Below, in pieces: positions 8,962 to 19,506 of a DNA stretch of 21,486 nucleotides (positions within the stretch are counted from its first letter, which is position 1; every line of letters starts with the position of its first letter). A model generated the notes under the pieces. The model was not told the DNA's origin. It did not search any database and was given only the letters and a program-made list of their open reading frames with translations. The translations under genes and the position numbers were made by a program. The stretch is from Saccoglossus kowalevskii (Eukaryota > Hemichordata > Enteropneusta > Harrimaniidae), in the NCBI RefSeq assembly GCF_000003605.2, contig NW_003121913.1, forward strand, positions 308,484 through 329,969, given 5' to 3'.

Positions 8962-9185
8962 TTCCTCTTGTAACGCACAAAGACTGATGACATCACTGTA
9001 TTGAAACACAGTAAACGATGACATCATGAAACAAGAGGAATAACATCCTTTGCACTGAACCACAAAGGATGATGACAACACTTGCTCTAAAACACACTTG
9101 CCCTAGAATATAAATATTATCATTTGATGATGTCCTTTGCACTGACACATAACGGTGACAGCACATGCCTGAAAGGCAAAGAATG
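8962..9185. repeat. Cluster of foldbacks and degenerate GATGACATCA repeats
   Basis: TTCCTCTTGT (8962-8971) pairs with ACAAGAGGAA (9031-9040) and encloses two GATGACATCA copies (8986-8995, 9017-9026). ATCCTTTG (9045-9052) then pairs with CAAAGGAT (9063-9070), followed by GATGATGACAACA. CCTTTGCACTGA recurs near 9133. TGACATCA is a CRE-like bZIP half-palindrome, but the pattern reads as a decayed minisatellite. No function is assigned. Confidence 0.5.
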
Positions 9186-9239
9186 CTTAATTTAATGCTT
9201 GCTCTATACATTATCAACATAGAACTAATCTAGCTAGCA

Positions 9240-12200
9240 GTCACATAAATGAGATGCATCGTGGGGCAACCACAGTGCATCATGGGAGTACCACACAATT
9301 CTCATAGTGCTCCATTTATGAGAGTACGCAAGATACGGTATTATTTTTTCTGTAATTTTTTTTTTTATGAATATTTTTATAATCACCAACAACAAAATGT
9401 TTTAAACCCTGGAAATGATTGGTTTACTCTGCTTGAATTCTACTGCACCATATTATAAGATAATTGTTTCCGGTGTATACACAAAAATTACAGGCTTAAT
9501 AGATAGGCTGTTATATCATGAGTGTTATCATTAAAAGTAAATATTAACTAATACCTAGACCAAATGTTTGCCTATTTGTCTGTCACCATATAAACTATAT
9601 GCACACTGTTTCCTTGTAAGGGTTTCCTCCCCCAGGCTGTTGATGTATCCACAGATGGTTTGGCAAACTGTAAATACTCTGGATTGTTTATAGATAGATG
9701 TCCAGCTGATTGAACTGTCTGTGGTATAATTGAACTTGGCATCATGTTGAGAGGACGAATAAGTCACAAATTGATAAATTACATTGCATAATGTGTTGGG
9801 ATGTGATAACACTTAATGTGCAGTACCGTGCTCGTCCATTGTAATACTAAACTTTACAATACACCAGTGCAAATTAATTATGATAGTATGCAAATTAGTT
9901 GCCTTGAATTGAAAAAAATATTTTACAAATGAAGTCCCTAGTGAATATATTTTTTCCTATTTTTACATGTAAGGAAAATGACATTGTATATCCCTACACT
10001 TTACAGATAAACTATTCAAAGATGATGAGTAACTGTTGGTGTCCTCTCAACACAGTTCAGTGGACAGTAGCTAGATTTCACATGCGTGCATTCTTCCTGA
10101 GTGTTAGATGTCCCACTGGTTACACTTTATAAGATACCATCTGGGGTTGTGTTTATGCTTGATCTTGAACCATTTTAAAATGTCATATCGATCATAATTC
10201 TGGTTCAGTTCACTTTGCTCGTTTATTTTGATGTATATGTATTTAGTTTAGACCAGTAATTGTTGAGAACACGATCTATCATAAAAGTGTGAAAAGCTGT
10301 TTGTGCTAATTACATGTAGTTATACTGGAAAGCCATGAATTTGATTGGTCACTGATTTAACCATCGAAATGCCATTCATTAAACTTTAAATCTAGAAAAC
10401 ACCGGAGGTTATTATTGATATGTTAAATTATTTCTATTGCAATAAAATAAATTTGCAACTCAGATGATTAATTATAATAATATGCAAGTGAGCAGCCATA
10501 TTTGGTTAGGGAGAACTGAACTGTCACACAAGAGATTAATTCTCATGAGCTGTAGTGAGCGTTTAACTGTGGTCCTTAAGACTGGGGGTTCTCATTAGGC
10601 ACAGCCCATGAACCATCAATTCTGGTGACGATTTTAACCCCAATTGTTGCAGTCCCATTGAGTTTTTCAAAGATTAGGTACAATTATGGTTTTAATGGTT
10701 TACTGTGTTTGTTTCCACCCTTTCATGATGCAATTGCCGAGTTTGACAGATTCTCTTTTGAAAATTGACAGAGTTCCAGTAATGCTTTTAATGTATATAG
10801 TCGATATATTGGCTCTAATGTCCTCCTAGTACTGTTAATTTCTAGAATCATGTTGTCAGGGTTCTGATTACACACTAAAATACGATAAAATTGTTCACAT
10901 GACTGTTGAGCTTCTAAATGCATGTCGTTTAATACAAGGGAAACTCTATCGATCAAGCATATATTTTATTGTGAGGCAAGAAAAGGGGGGAAATGTTGCT
11001 ACTGTATACATGTATATCAGACATACAATACCAGTATGGCCAGTAAAGCTGATCCAAAAGGATTTTCTAAAAGAATTTACTTCCAGCACTCAGACTGCAG
11101 AAGTAGAGTTCAGAAAAGTTTACCGGCACTAATTCTATAGCGGCCATTTAAAACATGTTCTTTTTTTCTGTCCTTGCTCTGATCAGTCAATGTCACATGG
11201 CCTATTGATGTTATACCAACACTTCAGAATCTACATTGTACCGTGGAAATAGGCTGAATGATAGAAGTAGAATTAAATAAATACACCGCCAAAGGGGCCC
11301 CTCTAATTGGTTGTGTCTGTTTTTTGGTTCCTAGAATAACGTTACCATTAAATATTATTATCCCTGAGCGTGCGTGTTAAAATCAGCGTACCGTACTGTA
11401 GAGTTGTTTGTGTATTCAGTTATTTTTTTCAAAATCAGGGCCATTCGGTGTTTGTCCATCTGTTGTACACATTGCACTATGTGTAAGCAAAACATTTATT
11501 TTTCCATACATGTTAGATACACACACATAATACTATACACAAGACATTGTTTGCAGGTAAGATTTTTTTTGCCGAGTTATTTTTTTACTTGTTTTTTTTT
11601 TCTAGTCCCTGGCTGGAATATAATAACAAATACTAAATTACCGTGAGCAGTTTGTGAATTTTTTGTGGATATGAAAACATCTGGCGAGTGATAAAATGTG
11701 CTACTTGTTTTAATATATATATCAATATATATCAATATAATATTTATGAAATTCACCGGTAATAGTACACACACACACTGTTATCTGTACTCCTATCAGA
11801 AAATAACAAATAGTACAACCGAGTTATATACCGTCAATGATTTGCGATTCCCATGGGCGGTACGATAACATCACAGCTCTTGTGATGTAGCTGTATCAAA
11901 GTTGAATAAAAAAAATGTGTATTTATATTAACAATATAAATATGTAGTATGACATGAATGAACTTCGTCTTCCAACTGTATATTCTGTCAATCGTATAAC
12001 AAAACTGATCAAAGTTGAAACATATTGGAATACAATCGATAATTATTCTACATTGGCAAATAAGTTTCGTATAATAACTATTATTATACATCTGTCAATG
12101 TAATGCCATAAGTAACAGCTTGCTGTAATTTTGCAGTATTTTATGGGGTATTTTCATCCTACCATATTAGGAAATGCGAATTCCAAATACTAGTATGGAA

Positions 12201-14340
12201 TGATTACGCGGGTAAGCGTCCTTTAATAATAATAAAAAAACATGGCTGCCACCAGGGTTATACCTGACTCCACACAAAAACTGATTCTGTTCTAAACATT
12301 TTTGATTTCAATGATGTATCCTTGGAAGGAAAAGATGTATAAGTTAATTACGCTGCGCATCTGCCGATACTCCTGCTGTACTGTCTTCGTGCGTACTTTG
12401 AGGTATCTTCGTAATAACCTCATATTAAAAGTTGAGTGTTTTTTTTTAATAATTAAGAATCACTTCTGACAAATGCTTTGAGGAATATTTCAACTACAAT
12501 GGACACTATCGGTTGTCTAATGCTCAAATCACTATAATTTCTACCAGCAAAAATTCAATGATATATGTAAATATAAACGGATTACTTCCCAGGTCACATT
12601 GTACGGTTCTAACAAACCCTTAGGATACCAACACATAAAATAGAATAAGAATTTGTTTGTATATTTGTTAAACCTGTATGTGTTATAAACCAGCAGATGA
12701 ATTTGTGATAGTCCTTATAATTAATATAATTAGAGCGACTTCAAAAAAGTCAATTTTTTTGTTTTTTTGAACTAATTGAAATGCACGTATATACAAATTT
12801 GGAATGCTTTTCAATTTTGTTGAATAGAGAGAAAAAAAGACTTACGAAACAGCTTTTGTGAGTCATGTATTCATGAAATACTAGAAGTGAAAGCTTTTGG
12901 TTATACAAATTGGTCCCCTCCATTCATATCTCTGCAGAGAAGGCCAAAAAAAAAAGGCATGCTGTTGCGGATATGGGTTGCATTCCAAGCTGTTGTTAAG
13001 TGCTTTTTAAGTACACTTGATTAAATCCAAAGAAAAGAGGTTGTATTTTATCCATTTATCTCGCAGTGTCATTGTCACGCAAAATCCTGCTCTGTTGCGC
13101 CTTTTTTTTCTCCACTATTGGTAACTTTTAACCTGCTTAGAATATGATGAAACAAAAATTGCGCAGACAAATTGCTTTCTAGTTTTTTAGCATTCTCTTT
13201 CTCCCCAGTCTAGATCACCTGTTTATAACTATTGTTTATCAAAAGTTTGCTGCAAATTGACTGTAGGTCAAAGTTTATATTAACTACTAGTATATGTACA
13301 ATATATAACGTATGTGTGTGGATTTTTAAAAAGGGTATATTTGACAATCTCCATACTTAATAATGTTGAGGTGCACAGACCTGTACACAGCTCGAGGGTA
13401 CAATTCCTGCTAAAATAATAAACCTGAGGATATAAAAACAAATACCGTCTCTGAAAAACAAAATGAGCTGCACTCGTAATATTAAATTGATCTCTTAAAA
13501 AAAATGAATGAGGTTGTTGTATGCATGATTGCATATATGAACACAAGCATTAATAATTTTTTGATAATTGTATTTCTGCTCCCAGGCCAATTGCAGCGAG
13601 TCTGGATGTTATATAGGTGTTAGTTACTAAGGATGTGGTCTGGATGAGTGTTATATTACATTCATTGGTAAATTACTATTAAATTGGGTCATAAAAAAAA
13701 GCTGTTTGATTAAAGTTTTAAAGCAGGAGATGACTGCAATATTTATATGTATAGAGTGATTATGTATTTAGGGTGCGGGGCTGTTTAAATATCAATTATA
13801 CAATGGCTGTATTAATCACACATGAAATTAGTATGCCATAGTATCAGAAGTTGCATTTTATTTATATGTCAGTGTATGTAACATCAATATGCAAATAAAT
13901 GTTAATTCCATCTAATAATGTTCCCCCTCCACCAACCACAAGCAATTTTTCTATTTTAATCACTTAATTATTATTTTTTTTTTTTCAATTTGAAGTTATC
14001 TTAATGAGTTGTCGCTACGAATATTTTGTGGACATTGCTTGTATTTTTTTATTTTCCGTATTTGTTGTCAGAGGTAATAAATGAGTCGCTGTTTCAATAT
14101 TGGTTTTGATCTTGCCTACCGGATTATTAATAGGAATTGAAATTTCTATATGCATGATGTGTCATATACCAGACTGTACGTCTGCACGGTGTAGTCACTG
14201 AAAGCGTCTGTAATAAATATTCATGTCTCTGCTCTCATTAAATGCAAACTGTGTTTCCATCACTACTGAGTAGATTTTGGAAATATATAAGTGTCTTTGG
14301 TTTTAATGTATTTTTTTATTTTGTTTTTTTTTTCTTGTAG
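9240..14340 (+). other. BTBD7 intron 1, 3' part, mostly unassigned
   Basis: AT-rich with many T runs. No exon or repeat family recognised with confidence. A minus-strand frame at 10923-10723 (66 codons from the ATG) has a protein-like composition but matches nothing I know and has no promoter or splice support. The last 30 bases (14311-14340) are the polypyrimidine tract and TAG acceptor of the BTBD7 coding exon. Confidence 0.5.
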
Positions 14341-14619
14341 AGAATTTGATATTGAAACTGTGCTCGACTGTTTCATGGGAAGTACTTTTGTGACTCAACC
14401 ATCGGGGTCTTATCACAATGTTCTCCTGTAACTGAGCCAGGTGACCTGTGTGATTATATATTCTCCATTTTTCGCTCTTTTAACCCACTGGAAGATTCCA
14501 TTATTCCAAACATCAGATCTGAAGACGTTGATTCCCTCGTGTATGGCGGCGCCGTCAATTACTGGTGAGGAGTACTGACAATGATAAACATTTACATGAC
14601 AGCCTCCCAATGTTGAATA
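14341..14619 (+). other. BTBD7: 5'UTR part of the BTBD7 first coding exon, with six upstream ATGs
   Basis: A long T tract ending TTTCTTGTAG (14340) marks the acceptor. The 279-base leader holds upstream ORFs: 14375-14431 (18 codons), 14418-14435 (5), 14543-14578 (11), 14581-14616 (11, with an internal ATG at 14596) and 14610-14723 (37), which overlaps the main start out of frame. The ORF at 14581 is in the BTBD7 frame and its TGA lies 3 bases before the main ATG. Confidence 0.75.
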
Positions 14620-15820
14620 ATGGGAGTGAACACATCAACTTCCCAAGAGAAAGAGAAGGAAAAAGAGAAAGAGAAGCAGTTGGCACGGTTACAGTCATCA
14701 TCATCTCTGACTCAGTACTCTGATGCATTAGCATATCCTGAATATTTCTTGGAGCCTCGAGGAAGCAGTAGTAGCAGTGGCGGTGCTGGTATCAGTATGT
14801 CTTCCTCGGGTAAAGACAAAAAAAAGAAAAGTGCCGGCTTTGCCACTCTGCGCAAGAAATTCATCCGTCGGCGAAAGTCAAGCAAATATGACCATGCAAG
14901 AATTATCCGAGATTTGGTGTCTGGGTGGAGCATGCGAGATTTAAATGCATTAGTCGAAGAATACGAAGCTACAAATGTGCTGAAAGAACTGACTATTCAT
15001 GCTAATTTAGCAAGACCTCATGCCAGCTGTCTTAAAGAGGATTTATCGGATTTATATGACTATAAATACTGTACTGACATTGATCTCATCTTCCTTGGTA
15101 CATGCTTCCCAGTGCACAGAGGTATACTATCGTTGCGGTGTCCATACTTCCGTGATCTCCTCAGACGGCATCCTCAATATGGGGCGCAAGTTCATGTGGA
15201 TATTCGGACAAAAGGAATGGATATTTCAACATTCTCTGCTCTCCTGCGATATCTCTATACAGGTGATTTCAACACGCAGGTGTCACGTTTAGAAAATCTG
15301 GACGTCCTCGTCAAGCTTGGTGATCAGTTTGGCACCCCTAATTTACTAGAACACGACTTTAGGCATTTGTTAGAGACTGGTGAATTCTGCGATGCAGTGT
15401 TAGTGTTCTCATCAGAACCGGCTGCTGAAGTTCAAGGTCAAGAAGCAGCAAGCATTGGGGCAATCTATGAAGAACTATTCTGCCACAAGTCCATCCTAGC
15501 AGCTCGATCACCGTTCTTTCGGAATCTACTCCACAGAAGATGTAGATCAGGGGAAGAGTTAACTGAGAGGACTTTACAACAACCGACTCGTATTGTTTTA
15601 GACGAGTCAATTATCCCTAAAAGATATGCCCGAGTGTTACTTCATGCAATCTACTTAGACGTTGTAGATTTATCATTTGTCATTCAAGACAGCCCTAGTA
15701 TGGGGAGTCTTGGTGAAGTGCAAGCCATGGTATCAGGGAGAGGTCAGTTAACGAGAACCGAAGAAGCAATGGAGGTTTATCAGATTGCCCGATTCTTGGA
15801 TCTAACTATCATGGCTCAAG
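14620..15820 (+). CDS. BTBD7: BTB/POZ domain-containing protein 7, first coding exon (residues 1-400), partial
   Basis: BTBD7 is a double-BTB, BACK-domain protein; the mammalian protein is linked to epithelial branching, E-cadherin loss and cell motility. The ATG at 14620 has A at -3 and G at +4, follows an in-frame TGA (14614) and starts MGVNTS, like human MGANAS. Residues 10-19 are a Lys-Glu repeat, 22-64 are Ser-rich, and 65-89 are a basic block with GFATLRKKFIRRRKSS (human GLATLKKKFIKRRKSN). ALVEEYEATNVLKEL, BTB1 (about 144-240, FPVHRGILSLRCPYF) and BTB2 (about 256-395, CHKSILAARSPFFRNLLHRR, then ARFLDLTIMAQ) follow in the human order. The exon ends CAAG|GTTTGT at 15820, phase 1, at the point where human continues GCEDIIAES. 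Reading into the intron adds 14 residues to a stop at 15864. The BACK domain and C-terminus lie outside the window. Confidence 0.95.
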
Positions 15821-16278
15821 GTTTGTGTATAAAAACTGTATATTGTATGCGTAGCATCTTGTAAACATTAAGAATTTACTTGCCAAGTCATGGGTGAATC
15901 TTTGCAGTTAAGTTTTACATGATTGCAATCTTTAGATTGAAAAAAGTGTAAATTCAAATTCGCAAACGGAAATGTCACTAAATTTCGCTGCGTGCATGTG
16001 TGAACTTGTTTGCTTGTGTGTGTATGTGTCTGTATGAAATGTCATGGGGATTATAAACATGTACCACTGTGAGATAAAATAAAAACACAGCATGCCACTA
16101 TAGATGGTTAGCATGTCAAGAAACTCAATACTATTTCTTGGCTACGGTTGTGAATATCTGTGGTTATTGCGTATGACCTCTAAGGTTAGTGGCAATTTCA
16201 GGAGTTGTTGGCTGCATTGGAGACCGCAAATACTGCATTTATAAATAGAGGCTGTCCTCCTTGATTATGGGAGACTCC

Positions 16279-16360
16279 ATCGAGCTCGTACATGTTTAGT
16301 AATGGACAGCACTGTACTATCAAGCTTATACCCGTTTAGTAACGGAAAGGGACTGTGACT
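16279..16360 (+). repeat. Tandem duplication, about 40-bp unit, two copies
   Basis: ATCGAGCTCGTACATGTTTA... (16279) is followed at 16319 by ATCAAGCTTATACCCGTTTA.... The two copies share AGTAA, GGA and ACTGT at matching places and differ at about a quarter of positions. Confidence 0.6.
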
Positions 16361-17048
16361 GATTGTCACATTATCTGCCTTGTGACGGCCTCATTTATTA
16401 TCTTCACACGACAAAGCATGTTCAGTAATTGTATTATGCAAATTCTTTTATTCTTATTCTCCAGAGCACATGATAGCATCAGAATCAGAATACAATTCAC
16501 CTACTTGCAATTGTCTTTTGTTCCTGCTAGCTGATTGCTTCTTGTTCTAGCCATTGATGCTAGGCATGGTGGATAATTACTCTCTGTAATCTTAATTACG
16601 TGCATTTGGCAATTGAAAAAACACAATGAATAAAAAAAAAAATGATTTGCCTTTGCCCCGCCTGTCTAGTATATTCATAATATCCCTGAGGTGACCGTAC
16701 ATTTTTATTGTACACGCACTATATAGTTTGACTGACTGTCTTAGGGTGGAGGCAGGTGTTCTTTATGGTTCATAAATTCCATTTCAAGTGATTATATCTT
16801 AAGAGCTTTAGCTCTCATTGATGTACTGTATATTTCATGCTCAAGACATTGTAGCATTAAAAAATTTCTCTGAGGGTCTGCGACACAAAGCGTCAGTGGC
16901 TTTCGTGAAAATTTTATTTTTACGAATGTCATAAATTTATGAAATTACGAAACTTTCCAGCAGCAAACGTTATTACTGTTGTTAGTTCCTGCTCGGACTA
17001 ATAGTTTAGTTTCAGTACATGTGTGTTTCCAGATTTGTAAATTCTTCT

Positions 17049-17091
17049 CAAATTGACCGACTAGTGGTCAATTTGTCTCATACATGTATGA
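17049..17091. repeat. Two adjacent palindromes
   Basis: CAAATTGACC-gactagt-GGTCAATTTG (17049-17075) is a perfect 10-bp stem with a 7-nt loop. Two bases later TCATACATGTATGA (17078-17091) is a perfect 14-bp palindrome. Weak inverted similarity continues outward (CATAAATTT and AGCAGC motifs near 16930-16975 and 17100-17125), so this may be the middle of a decayed foldback element. Confidence 0.7.
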
Positions 17092-17879
17092 CCCAAATTT
17101 TCGCTGCTGCAAAATTTTTATGATTTTTACTGACTCTGTAAAAACTTTTCTCTCGCAAAATTAAAGTAAATGTATTTCATTAAGGCGCAGTTGTTGTCGA
17201 GTAGCGCACATTTGCAATCTATGTAAATAAACAACAAAAGTATACATCACATGGAACAATGCTTCACGATGATCGTCACTCGTTACTATCGGTACAGTGT
17301 TTTGTGAAATTTCATGCTGATGGTTTGCTGCCAAATGACATTGTATCAAATCATAACAAATTTATAGCTGGAAAAATTCGGGTAAATTTTACAAATGACA
17401 AAGTAGTTTGAAATCTCGCATGAACATTTGGTGTAAGTCCCGGGATTAACAGCGGGCCCCTTTTGAAAATGCATACAAGTTTAAGTCACTGCATTTTTAC
17501 AGTTACTTCGGCTTAGACTAGTATTCTGTCGTATTGTTCTGTCAGTACAATCCACCTGCATACACAACGGTAGGTGAATAGTCCAATGTACTTTCCTCAC
17601 AAGTACAGCACCCTGTTCTGCCTTGAGAAATTAGAATACCGATAATTCACGTATGAGATAGTCTCAATCATTTTATCAAACATGCTGTGAAACCCTTGTA
17701 AATGTCATAGGCCATTGCTGTGAACATGCGTTGTCAGATTTCATTTGGATTTGATACGTTTACACAGACCCCTTTGCGCATTGAATAGTTTAATGGTGTG
17801 TTTCACATAGTAAAATGAAAACTTGTGTCCTCTTAATAACATGCGTTGACCTTGGACTGTCTTATTTTTCCTTAAGATA

Positions 17880-18087
17880 CTGTAGAATACTTTATTTTTG
17901 CTTGGAATTTGTTTTTGCTATTTTCGCTGATGGGATGATTCCGTGAAAATAAAATCCAACGAATATACTTTTTTCCCTATATTTCACATTAAACTAATCA
18001 AAAATCAGTGAAAATAAATTCCATACGGAATGCCTAAAAAGCCTTTTCAGTGAAAATTAATTCCAGCGAAAATAAACTATTCCACAG
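17880..18087. mobile_element. TA-flanked palindromic MITE, copy 2 (208 bp)
   Basis: Same family, length and orientation as 5629-5836. Ends CTGTAGAATAC and TATTCCACAG, TA on both sides (17878-17879, 18088-18089). Many of the roughly 24 differences from copy 1 are C/T or G/A, as expected from CpG decay. It lies 50 bases left of the family A copy 2 hairpin. Confidence 0.85.
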
Positions 18088-18137
18088 TATATAGATTTTG
18101 TACTGATCAGCCAGGAGAATAGTTTCTCGATCTTGTT

Positions 18138-18900
18138 GACTCTTGTGTGTGAAACACACATGGAAGTCTTTGCAGTTAGTGCATCTGTGTGTATGTGCGT
18201 GTGTGCATGTCTGTTCCACTGGTATTTTAAAAAAACATTAGTACATTTGATTTGTTTTTGGTTGAAATCTGTGCATATTATTTACCTAATTTAAATGATA
18301 ATGCACCAATTTTTAGCTGTTTCATGACTTCCACTGAGAACCGCTCAATGGATTTTGATGAAACTTGGTACATAGATGCTCTGGGACAATGCCCAGACCT
18401 GATTAGTTTTGGGTAAAATTTCATGCATATTAATTGCCTACTGTTCATAATAATTAGTCTGCTGATATTTCAAGTACTAATCATTACATTTCAATAAAAC
18501 TTGGTACATAGCTGTTCTAGAAGTATGCACAGACCTGATTACCAGTAGTTTGTGTTCAAAATATGTGCATATTAATTACCGTTTTTGCATAATTAACCAA
18601 TTTTCTGCTTTTACACTGTCATCACATTTCAATGAAACTTGGTACATAAATGGTCTGTGACATTGCATAAACAATGTTAGTTTTACATTCAAATATGTGC
18701 ATACTAATTACCTGTTTTGCATATTAATTAGTAAATTTTCAGCTTTTCCATCAGTATCTGACATGATTAGTTTAATGGTGAAAAACATGTATATTGTTTA
18801 TCTAATTATTAGTAGCTAATTTCTGATGTCACAAAAAATCAGATTTGAATTGAACCTGTGGTAAAGATGCTCTGGAATAAAACCACAGATGTAAAATCAA
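18138..18900 (-). mobile_element. Tandem-core repeat element, family A copy 2, reverse orientation
   Basis: Read on the minus strand this has the same plan as 1-515: core units, tetranucleotide-like run (18185-18215), the conserved linker TTTGCAGTTA (plus-strand sense), and a 31-nt hairpin at 18138-18168 (stem GTGTGT/ACACAC, outer GACT/AAGTC). The unit anchor AAACTTGGTACATA recurs at 18361, 18497 and 18635 and in decayed form near 18852, so units are shortened to about 137 bp and at least four are present. It is clearly older than copy 1. The right end is uncertain. Confidence 0.75.
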
Positions 18901-19164
18901 ATTTGAACTTCAACAACGAGGATCACATTGTTTTCATGTTGTGCATCTCAAATAGCAGACAAATATTACTTGCCATACTTATTAATTACAAGGCTGATCT
19001 TAAAATTCGTAAAATGTGTCTTTTACTGTCAGCACACGGGAATTCTTTCTAAGCTTTCTTTGATTTTTTTATTTGTCTGCGATCAGACAGCTGCCGTGTT
19101 ACATGTACCTTTCAAGTTTCACTTCAGTTATTTTTTTTACTTACTCAAGATGAAGAAGCACAAG

Positions 19165-19460
19165 TAGCTCTGAGACACTTTCACAGACATGATTCAGATC
19201 AATCGTTTAACATCCTGCCAAAAACAAAAGTTGGTTTCTCCTAACTCAGTTTAGTTAACATTGTTTTGTGACCCACTTTGTGCCCCTCCGTTTACTCTTT
19301 TCTCAATAAAATAGTTTTACCTGAATATGCAAAGCATAGCATAGGGCTGAGACTGAGATTCTTCACAGACACGATTCGTGTTTGACTTGTAACTTCCTGT
19401 CCAAAACAAAAATGGGTTTATTTCAGTTTTGTTTCATTGTTGTGACCCACTTGATGTCTG
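19165..19460 (+). repeat. Local direct duplication, unit about 175-182 bp
   Basis: TCACAGACATGATTC (19181) recurs as TCACAGACACGATTC (19363). CATCCTGCC...AAAACAAAA and TTGTGACCCACTT recur in the same order, the last at about 19267 and 19440. Similarity between is patchy, so the duplication is not recent. Confidence 0.6.
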
Positions 19461-19465
19461 CATAC

Positions 19466-19506
19466 GCACACACCCACACACACACCCACACACACACCCA
19501 CACACC
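19466..19506 (+). repeat. CA-rich minisatellite, unit CCACACACAC
   Basis: About four tandem 10-base units of CA repeat interrupted by a regular extra C. Confidence 0.9.

Larger units (their letters stand above)
15821..17879 (+). other. BTBD7 second intron, first part
   Basis: Begins GTTTGTGTAT. No BACK-domain exon was found. An acceptor-like TTCTCCAG at 16463 is followed by a frame that stops after about 28 codons and was rejected. AATAAA at about 16078 could serve a retained-intron transcript. Local repeats are listed separately. Confidence 0.6.

Noticed and set aside
8980-9150. C/D-box snoRNA (ATGATGA and CTGA motifs)
   Set aside because: The flanks of the box candidates do not form the required terminal stem, and the motifs recur as part of a degenerate repeat.
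14712-15610. Minus-strand and alternative-frame ORFs within the BTBD7 exon
   Set aside because: Shadows of a strongly supported coding exon.
16464-16550. Possible next BTBD7 exon after the acceptor-like TTCTCCAG; in phase it reads EHMIASES, faintly like human EDIIAES
   Set aside because: The frame stops after about 28 codons, no BACK-domain sequence follows and no donor fits. It looks like a coincidence.
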